Source: Haematobia irritans (lineage: Eukaryota > Arthropoda > Insecta > Diptera > Muscidae). From it: a stretch of DNA of 64,000 nt. Below are positions 55,997-64,000 of this stretch, piece after piece (the stretch's first letter is position 1; each line of letters opens with the position of its first letter). Made by a program: the position numbers and the translations under genes. The notes under the pieces are model-generated. The model had not been told where the DNA came from, made no database searches, and worked only from the letters and a program-made list of their open reading frames with translations. The DNA lies in assembly GCF_050003625.1 (NCBI RefSeq), contig NC_134399.1, forward strand, positions 151,522,473 to 151,586,472. The letters run 5' to 3'.

Positions 55997-56292
55997 ACAC
56001 AGAAAAAGAATTCACGAAAACTTTTCCAATTAAAGTGTTAATTGAGTTTTAAAAAATATTCAATTACAAATTTAATTGATTCAACAAATTTTTTAATTGA
56101 AACAAAAATCAGTCATAAAAATTAATAGTATCAATTATTTTTTTTAATTAAATCAATTAATTTTTTAATTCACTTTCAATTAATTTTTTCATTGATACTA
56201 TGATTTCTGTGATTGAAGAAATTTCAATTAAGAAATTAATTGGATCAATTAATTTCGTGATTGAATCAGAAAAGAAACTTTTTTATGTGTAA
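55997..56292. mobile_element. Family F MITE (AATTAATTTTTTAATTG), complete copy
   Basis: It starts ACACAGAAAAAGAATTC and ends ACTTTTTTATGTGT, an imperfect inverted repeat. The interior is a network of ATTAATTTTTTAATTG and TCAATTAATT motifs, including TTGATACTATGATTTCTG. Pieces occur at about 27420-27520, 42965-43125 and 45715-45835. No coding capacity. Confidence 0.6.
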
Positions 56293-57247
56293 CGACATAC
56301 TTCCTACATCGATGACTAATATTATGTCCCGGATATAAAAATAACTTTATAAAAATTATTGTAATATGCAACGAATGTATATTATTCCATTCCCAATTGT
56401 AATGGACATTAACTTCTACATTATCATATATAATAGAGTATTCGGTAATTTATCTTCCAAAACTATTTCCAATCTGTGTAGATTGTCTTTCAAATATCTG
56501 AAATATTTCAAAACAAAACTCCCCAACTTAAATTGTGACATAATTAGTGTTGCATGTCGCATAATCTATTTGAAATGAGTTGGAACGTGTAAAATTAATG
56601 TTCCAACAGAAATCTTTTGAAGGGATTACAACAATAGACCATCACCACCATATGTGTGAGAGATCACACATCTGGATATAGAATGAATTGCTTCTTTGCT
56701 GCGTATTTGGTTACATTTTCCAATGAATCGAGCGAGTGTTTAGAATATTATTTATTCATGATTCTGGGTTCCATGTGGAGTTTATTCTCCATGGATTTTA
56801 GGAAACGTAGACATTATATTTAAATCTATGACAGGTGGATTTTGGAAGAGATTAATCGCTATTATAACATTTATTCTAACATATTCGTGTTTTTCTAAAG
56901 ATTTTGGAGATTAAAACACGCATGAATACCCATCAAATGCAATAGTTTTGGTGATATTAGCTGATATTATTTTTCAGTTGATTTTCACACATGTTGACTT
57001 AGTTTTTTTTTATTAATATTGCCTTTGATTATAAAACAGGTCATATTATAACATGTAAAAAAAAATTTGGCGTAAATTCGTTTTTCCCCAATTTAAAAAA
57101 AAAAAAATATTTATATCCCATTAAAGATTTTTGGAAGTTCTTCCCAAGACATTACTTTTAAAGTACATCAAAAATACTCTTCTTGAGAAGACCACAGGTA
57201 ATATCATTCTTCATTCATTTGTGGTAATATATAAAAGTTTAAAAATC
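56293..57247. other. No gene recognised
   Basis: AT-rich sequence. The frame at 56366-56578 (70 codons) lacks a known motif. TTTTTGGAAGTTCTTCCC near 57130 is a short piece of the family G repeat seen at 61424-61930. Confidence 0.5.
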
Positions 57248-59635
57248 ATATAAAAAATTTTGTCAAAATTTTATTTCTACAGAAAATTTTGTCAAAATTT
57301 TATTTCTACAGAAAATTTTGTCATTATTTATTTCATTCGAAAATTTTGTCAAAATTTTGTTTCTATAGAAAATTTTGTCAACATTTTATTTCAATAGAAA
57401 ATTTGGTCAAAATTTTATTTCAATAGAAATTTTTATCAAAATTTTATTTGTATAGAAGATTTTGTCAAAATTTTATTTGTATAGAAGATTTTGTCAAGAT
57501 TTTATTTGTATAGAAAATTTTGTCAAAATTTTATATGTATAAAACATTTTGTCAAAATGTTTTCAACATTCTATTTCTTTCGAAAATTTTGTCAAAATTT
57601 TATTCCTACAGAAAATTATGTCAAAATCTTATTTCTATAGAAAATTTGGTAAAAATTTTATTTCTAAAGAAAATTTGGTCAAATATATAGAAAATGTTAT
57701 AAACATTTTATTTGTATAGAAGATTTTGTCAAAATTTTATTTGTATAGACGATTTTGTCAAGATTTTATTTGTATAGAAAATTTTGTCAAAATTTTATTT
57801 CTATACAAAATTTTGCCAAAATTTTATTTCTATACAAAATTTTGTCAAAATTTTATTTCTATAGAAAATTGTGTCAAAATTTTACTTCCATAGTATTTTT
57901 TTTTAATTTTATTTCTATAAAAAATGTTTTATTTCTATAGAAAATTTTATCAAAATTTTATTTCCATTTTGTCAAAATTTTATTTCTATTTTCTTAAAAT
58001 TTTATTTCTATAGAAAATTGTGTCAAAATTTTACTTTCATAGAAATTTTTTTCAGTTTTTTTTTCTATACAAAATGTTTTATTTCTATAGAAAATTTAAT
58101 CAAAATTTTATTTCTATAGAAAATTTTGTCAAAACTTTATTTCTATAGAAAATTTTGTCAAAACTTTATTTCTATAGAAAATTTTGTCAAAATTTTATAT
58201 CTATTAAAAATTTTGTCAAAATTTTATTTCTATTAAAAATTTTGTCAAAATTTTATTTCTATTAAAAATTTTGTCAAAATTTTATTTCTACAGAAGATTG
58301 TGTCAAAATTTTATTTCTATAGAAAATTTGGTCAAAATTTTATTCCTATAGGAATTTTTATCAAAATTTTATTTGGATAGAAGAATTTGCCAAATTTTAT
58401 TTATATAGAAGATTTAGTAAAGATTTTATTTGTATAGAAAATTTTTTCAAAATTTTATATGTATAAAACATTTTGTCAAAATGTTTTCAACATTTTATCT
58501 CTTTCGAAAATTTTGTCAAAATGTTATTCCTACAGAAAATTTTGTCAAAAACTTATTTCTATAGAAAATTTGGTCAAAATTTTATTTCTATAGAAAATTT
58601 GGTCAAATATATAGAAAATGTTATAAAAAATTTTATTTGTATAGAAGACTTTGTCAACATTTTATTTCTATAGCCGATTTTGTCAAGATTTTATTTGTAT
58701 AGAAAATGTTGTCAAAATTTTTTATGTATAGAAAATTTTGTCAAAAATTTATTTCTATAGAAAATTGTGTCAAAATTTTACTTCCATATAATTTTTTTTC
58801 AACATTTTATTTCTATAGAAAAAATTTTATTTCTATAGAAATTTTTGTCAAAATTTTATTTCTACAGAAGATTTTGTCAAAATTTTATTTCTTAGAAAAT
58901 TTTGTCAAAATTTTATTCCAAAGAAAATTTTGTCAAAAATTTATGTCTATAGGAATTTTTTTCAAATTTTTATTTATATAGAAAATTTTGTCAAAATTTT
59001 ATTTCTATAGAAATTTTTTTCAAAATTTTATGTCTATGGAAAATATTGTCAAAATTGTATTTTTATAGAATATTTTGTCAATATTTTATTTCTATAGAAA
59101 ATGTTGCCCAGTTTTTATTTCTATGAAAAAGTTTGTCAAATTTTTATTTCTATAAATAAATTTTGCCAAAATTTTATTTCTATAGAAAATTTTGTCCAAA
59201 CTTTTTCATAAAATTTTATCAAAAGTGTTTTCTATAGGCAGTTTTTGTCAACATATTTTTGTTGCTATAGAAAATGTTATTCCTATAGGAAAGTATGTAT
59301 TTTAGAACACTATTGATTTTGGAAGTTCAGCTAAATGTTTCTCTCGAAATAAACTTATTTGGAAAAATTTTGTCAAAAGTTTATTTCTATAGAAAATTTT
59401 GTTAAAATTTTATTTCTATAGAACATTTTGTCAAAATTTTATTTCTATAGAAAATTTTGTCAAAATTTTATTTCTATAGAAAATTTTGTCAAAATGTTAT
59501 TTCTATACAAAATTTTGTTAAAATTTTATTTCTATAGAAAATTTTGTCAAAATTTTATTTCTATAGAAAATCTTGTCAAAATTTTATTTCTATAGAAAAT
59601 TTATCACAATTTTATTTGTATAGAAAATTTTGTTT
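57248..59635 (+). repeat. 29-bp dyad repeat array with 924-bp higher-order unit
   Basis: Tandem monomers. The rare motif AAATATATAGAAAATGTTATAAA occurs at 57681 and 58605 (924 bp apart), and both are preceded by the same series: ATATGTATAAAACATTTTG, TGTTTTCAACATT and TCTTTCGAAAATTTTG. Variants GTATAGAAGATTTTG and ATTAAAAATTTTG cluster locally. It ends at AAATTTTGTTTTCGCCC, where a family B fragment begins. Confidence 0.9.
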
Positions 59636-59639
59636 TCGC

Positions 59640-59830
59640 CCACTTTAGACTGATATGACCATCGTAGTTAAAAATTTCGCTACAAACCACTAGAAAGAAG
59701 TCAAAAACGTGTAAAAATGACTCACTGTTCCCTATACCTCTAATACATATCTATCGACCGATAAATCATATTTGAAGGATTTGAGATGGTATCGAAAATG
59801 TAGATCTATAAAATGGTGCAGGGTACTTCT
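59640..59830 (+). repeat. Family B downstream fragment
   Basis: TCGCCCACTTTAGACTGATATGACC, 'ATACATATCTATCGACCGAT' and AAATGGTGCAGGGTA match the downstream end of family B at 43960-44290, here without a tail hairpin. Confidence 0.55.
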
Positions 59831-60993
59831 TTTCAAATTCTTATTTCTTCAAATGAAAACTGAAATACAAAAATAGCATCTCTATGAGAAAACTAATGCG
59901 AAATCAATGTAAAATAACTTCCGCCCTATGACAAACCCATGGAAAATACATTGCTCCTGATCCGATTGACTGCAAAGTTTCGAGTTTAAATATTTATATT
60001 TAATGATATTTAAACCAAAATCAGACCATTTTGGTTTAAATATCACATCATACTTTAAATTAATCTTTCGATTCCTGCATAATTGAAAAATATTTTACAT
60101 AAAGAATTCGATCAATTTCAAAAAAAAAATGCATTTCTCGTTTTCCACATCTGTTGTGAAGTCATAGATCTTCATAAATTTCATACTAAAGTAATATTAT
60201 TCTCTTCATTTCCGTGTTTCCATAAAACGTGCGTACATTATGTTCTATTCTATGCCCTTTTGCTTTTGGTTCTGTGAATAATTTAAAGAGATTTTTATTT
60301 TCATTTTTCAACCATAAAAAATGCATTATGTGAAGACCACATGTGTTGGACGACGACGGTAATCATTCTTTTTGTTATGCGTTTCATGATGCAATCTTGC
60401 TCAAATGTACACACACACACACACTCCCTCAGACAATTTTATGATTTACTCCTGCTGTGGTAAAATATAGACAGTTTCCAAATGCCATTTTTCACTTCAT
60501 TTTCTATTCTAACAAAATCAATAGTAATGCCTGTGGTGCTAGATGTAGTGCTGGATTTTATGATGTTGCATTTCGTAATATATGATTTCATTTATTTATA
60601 CGAACGTGCTATGTTCTAAGTATAATTTGCCTTTTTTAACACATTCCATCAGTGAAACACATATGTTGTTGGCTATTGTTTAATTAAAACGTTGTTTTGT
60701 ATATTTTGTTTTTAATCAAATAAACTACACTGCCACACAAAAGTTTTAATTGTAATAAATACAAAAAAAAAAAATAATTGAGTATGTATACGTTAGTGTT
60801 TGGTTATTGAATTATATTACATTGCATTTAACTAAGCTAAATTATACTAAATTACATTATACTATATACTATATACAGTAAATTTTAAAAAATGTGAATT
60901 AAAATAAATTGAGTAATTAAATTGAAATTCATATACAATCCTCTTTTGCAAACGCAATAAACACAGAGAAAACTATCACCAAAATAAAGACAA
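59831..60993. other. No gene recognised
   Basis: About 1.2 kb, AT-rich, with an (AC)n run at 60409-60424. The frame at 60083-60277 (64 codons) has no recognised motif. Confidence 0.5.
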
Positions 60994-60997
60994 TTAA

Positions 60998-61395
60998 CCC
61001 TTTGACTACCGATGTCCACTTGGGAGGACATGACTTTGAGCGTCGATTGTACATTATCCTTGTATGATTTATTTAAATTTTTTGTGGGAGTATGTTAAGG
61101 GGGTCCTTCTAATATTACTTTACCAGTTGTTCATTGTAGAACATGTGTTTCGTCAATTTTATGCAATTTTTTTTTTCTATGGAAAAATGAAATCCCCATT
61201 TTTTGTCATTTCTGGTATTGCACTTGAGCAATTAAGATGGCCTATTTATAGTATCTTATTGTTGATTTTTTTCTGTATGAGAGGAACTGGTAGTTAACTA
61301 AAAGACTCCAAAAAAAATTGAAAAATGGTTGTACGATATATACAGTATATGTCGATTAAGTCATGTCCTCTATAGTGGACATCGGTAGCTAAAGG
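60998..61395. mobile_element. piggyBac-like MITE
   Basis: The left end CCCTTTGACTACCGATGTCC..GGAGGACATGACTT and right end AAGTCATGTCCTC..GTGGACATCGGTAGCTAAAGG are inverted repeats of about 40 bp with a few differences. TTAA precedes the left end (60994-60997), as expected for piggyBac targets; the right flank reads TTGC, so one side is degraded or imprecise. The interior frame at 61064-61297 is short and hydrophobic without transposase motifs. The superfamily call rests on the TTAA and the CCCTTT start. Confidence 0.6.
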
Positions 61396-61423
61396 TTGCA
61401 AAATTTTTACAATCATTTAAATA

Positions 61424-61930
61424 CCCAGCAAAAAAAAAATTGGAAGTTCTTCCAAAGGCACAACTTTAAAAGCACTTCCAGAGGATGCACTCCCAATGAT
61501 GTTCTTTATTTTAACTACCCAGGAAGTTCTTTTCATTCAATTTTTTATAACATCCCAGTAAAAAAAATTGGAAGTTGTTCCACAAACATTTCTTTTAAAG
61601 CCCATCCCAGAATCCCCAACAAGTTTTTTCAACTTCCGCTGCAGTCCTTTTGGACAAGTCCACAAACATTTCCTCTAAAGCGCATCGTGGGATCCCCCAA
61701 TAATTTTTTTCCACTTCCTTTTGGACAAGTATTAGAAAGAACGCAATCAGGCTACTTTAAGTGCAAATTTTGTACAATTAAATTTTACAATATAATAGAA
61801 AACTAATAAAAAACTAAAAAAAGAAATAGAAATTAATAAAAAAAAAAAAAAAATAATAAAAAAATAAATGTCATCCCCGCTGGGATTTGAACCTGTGCCG
61901 TTTGACTTTTTCGCTTCCATGGAAGTTCTT
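61424..61930. repeat. Family G repeat with TTGGAAGTTCTTCC motifs and a B-box-like segment
   Basis: It starts CCAGCAAAAAAAAAATTGG. AAATTGGAAGTT(C/G)TTCC occurs at about 61439 and 61567, CTTTTGGACAAGT at 61648 and 61721, and ACAAACATTTC(T/C)(T/C)TAAAG at 61581 and 61660, so the interior is internally duplicated. Near 61875-61905 the minus strand reads CACAGGTTCAAATCCCAGC, a B-box-like tRNA arm. The overlapping 136-codon frame (61396-61806) follows these repeats and is not called. Confidence 0.5.
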
Positions 61931-62029
61931 TTGAAAAGGTTTTGCAAATTACGAGAATTTTTAATTTTTTGTCGATTTTTTAATGGAAAAATATATTTAT
62001 ACGAAAATTTATGCCGAAAATAAAAAAAT

Positions 62030-63755
62030 AACAAGTATATACAGCACTAAGTTCGGCCGGGCCGAATCTTAAATACCCACCACCATGAACCAAATATTAG
62101 GGTTTCCTTTGAAATTTCAGGAGGGATTGAGGACTTGAGGACACTTCCCGAAGATAAATTTAAAGATTTCACCTATGAGGACTATATCAGATTCTGGATT
62201 AATAAGAACCATTTTTGTTTGAGCTTTAGAGGAATCATTAACATCTCTTGTAAGTGTACAAGAAAATTGTAAAATAACGTCTTGCTTTGAAATCTTAAAT
62301 CTGTAGATTTTCACCCGAGAAGTATCTGAAATCTGAAAAATTTTACATTGAGTTTCAAGCAATTTTCATGATCAGTGCGCCTTCTATACCCTCAAGAAAT
62401 GAAGACGGTCTATATGGAGGCATTACCAAAAGGACCGATAAAAGCTTAATCCGATATACGTTTTTGGGAGCCTAAAATAATATTTACAATTTCAGGCAAA
62501 CCGCATAAAAACTAGGGATTCTAGAAACCCAAGAAGTAAAATCGGGATATCGGTCTATATGGGGGCTATACCAAAACATACCGATACTCACCATTTGTGG
62601 CACACCACTTTATAGTCCTCAAATACCTATAAATTTCCAATTTCAGACAAATTGTATTTAAACTATGGATTCTATAAGCCGAAGACCCCAAATCGGGAGG
62701 TCGTTTTATATGGGGACCATACCAAAACATGGACCGATACTCACAATTTTTGGCACACGTATTGGTGGTCCTACAATACCTCTAGATTTCCAATTTCAGG
62801 TAAATTGAATAAAAACTGCGGTTTCTATAAGCCCAAGAAGTAAAATCGGGAGATCGGTCTAAATGGGGGCTATACCAAAATATGGACCGATACTCACCAT
62901 TTTCGGCACACCTCTTTATGGTCCTAAAATACCACTAGATTTCCAATTTCAGGCAAATAGGATAAAAACTTCGGATTCTAGAAGCCCAAGAATTAAAATC
63001 GGGAAATCGGTCTATATGGGGACTATACCAAATATGGACCGATACTTACCATTTTCGGCACACCTCTTTATGATCCTAAAATACCACTAGATTTCCAATT
63101 TCAGACAAATTGGATAAAAACTACGGTTTCTATAAGCCCAAGACCCCAAATCGGGAGGTCCTTTTATATGGGGACCATACCAAAACATGGACCGATACTC
63201 ACAATTTTTGGCATACGTATTTGTGGTCCTACAATACTTCTAGATTTCCAATTTCAGGTAAATTGAATAAAAACTGCGGTTTCTATAAGCCCAAGAAGTA
63301 AAATCGGGAGATCGGTCTATATGGGGGCTATACCAAAATATTGTCCGATACTCACAATTTTTGGCACACGTATTTGTGGTCTTACAATACCTCTAGATTT
63401 CTAATTTCAGGTAAATTGAATAAAAACTGCGGTTTCTATAAGCCCAAGAAGTAAAATCGGGAGATCGGTCTATATGGGGGCTATACCAAAACATGGGCCG
63501 ATACTGACCATTTTTGGCAGACCCCTTTATGGTCATAAAATACCTCTACATTTCTAATTTCAGGCAAATTGGATAAAAACTACGATTTCTATAAGCCCAA
63601 GACCCCAAATCGGGAGGTCGGTTTATATGGGGACTATATCAAAACCTGGACCGATATAGCCCATCTTCGAACTTGACCTGCCTGCAGACAAAAGACGAGT
63701 TTGTGCAAAATTTCAGCGCGATTGCTTCATTATTGAAGACTGTAGCGTGATTACA

Positions 63756-63793
<38 letters not shown>

Positions 63794-63938
63794 GGACATC
63801 GTTATATCGTCTTAGAATTTCTCCCTGATCAAGAATATATATACTTTATATAGTCGGAAATCGATATTTCGATGCGTTACAAACGGAATGACAAACTTAT
63901 TATACCCCCGTCACCATTCTATGGTGGTGGGTATAAAA
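62030..63938 (-). mobile_element. Family C mini-me-like element, complete copy
   Basis: Tail at left: ACAAGTATATACAGCACTAAG, the hairpin TTCGGCCGGGCCGAA, then ATACCCACCACCATG. Eight units follow with TATATGG boxes at 62559, 62710, 62863, 63016, 63168, 63321, 63474 and 63627, giving steps of 151, 153, 153, 152, 153, 153 and 153. A (CAGA)n tract lies at 63757-63792, then GACGGACATCGTTATATCG, AAGAATATATATACTTTATA, 'GATGCGTTACAAACGGAATG' and the head dyad TATACCCCCGTCACCATTC / TATGGTGGTGGGTATAA. No protein-coding gene; frames at 62652-62843, 62863-63090 and 63110-63301 are repeat-derived. Confidence 0.8.
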
Positions 63939-64000
63939 ACGATGCATGACATAAAAAAATAATTTTTTAGAAAAATATTTGATAAAAAAATTGCCGCTAA

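Noticed and set aside
61396..61806. 136-codon frame as a gene
   Set aside because: It lies across the internally duplicated family G repeat and has low complexity with no domain.

Overview
This window looks like AT-rich nuclear DNA of a higher fly, most likely a calyptrate such as a muscid. The evidence is indirect: an irritans-type (Himar1-like) mariner, a tRNA-derived SINE, several hAT-like and TA-flanked MITEs, and many elements carrying GTCC/GTCT microsatellites of the kind called mini-me elements in Diptera. I recognise no host gene, exon, rRNA or functional tRNA. The only intact protein-coding gene is a Tc1/mariner-superfamily transposase at 36257-37342. The window reads as a deeply nested repeat bed, probably intergenic or a large intron.

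The dominant feature is a superfamily of long non-autonomous elements, called families A, B, C and D here. They share one plan. The head is a TATACCC..GGGTATA dyad, a TATATATTC-type core and a GTCY microsatellite. Next come tandem units of almost exactly 153 bp, each with an 'ATATAGCYCCCATATA' box. The tail is a TCGGCC..GGCCGA hairpin ending in ACTTGTTTT. In this annotation '+' means head on the left. Near-complete copies are A 5883-7764 (-), A 13419-15602 (+, compound), A 26424-30056 (+, interrupted), A 38812-40565 (+), B 27522-29090 (-), B 43128-44330 (+) and C 62030-63938 (-).

Family A also holds arrays of a 29-bp unit with two nested dyads (TTTCTATAGAAA, and CAAAATTTT facing AAAATTTTG). 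This unit has expanded into free-standing arrays at 9806-10990, 17982-24012 (split by a hAT element), 33160-35317, 47553-47989, 48393-50915 and 57248-59635. Together they make up roughly 13 kb, about a fifth of the window.

Layout: 1-2.5 kb is a family B element carrying a TA-flanked MITE. 4-9.8 kb holds MITEs, GGAGC arrays, a complete A element and a D element. 9.8-13.1 kb is a 29-bp array and a dead mariner. 13.4-15.8 kb is a compound of A elements. 18-24 kb is a 29-bp array split by a 3.3-kb hAT element. 26.4-30.8 kb is an A > hAT > B nest followed by mariner relics. 33-35.3 kb is an array. 36.1-37.5 kb is the intact transposon. 38.8-40.6 kb is an A element holding a foldback. 41.4-42.7 kb is the Himar1-like pseudogene. 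42.7-46.2 kb is a B cluster with an internally deleted copy of the intact transposon. 47.3-50.9 kb is a duplicated array. 53.5-56.3 kb holds MITEs and SINEs. 57-59.6 kb is an array. 61-64 kb holds a piggyBac-like MITE and a C element.

No operon or pathway links these genes. The functional link is transposition: the full-length transposase at 36 kb could in principle act in trans on the 44.5-kb deletion derivative, which keeps both ends. Boundaries of degraded repeats are approximate, and family assignments rest on motifs read by eye.
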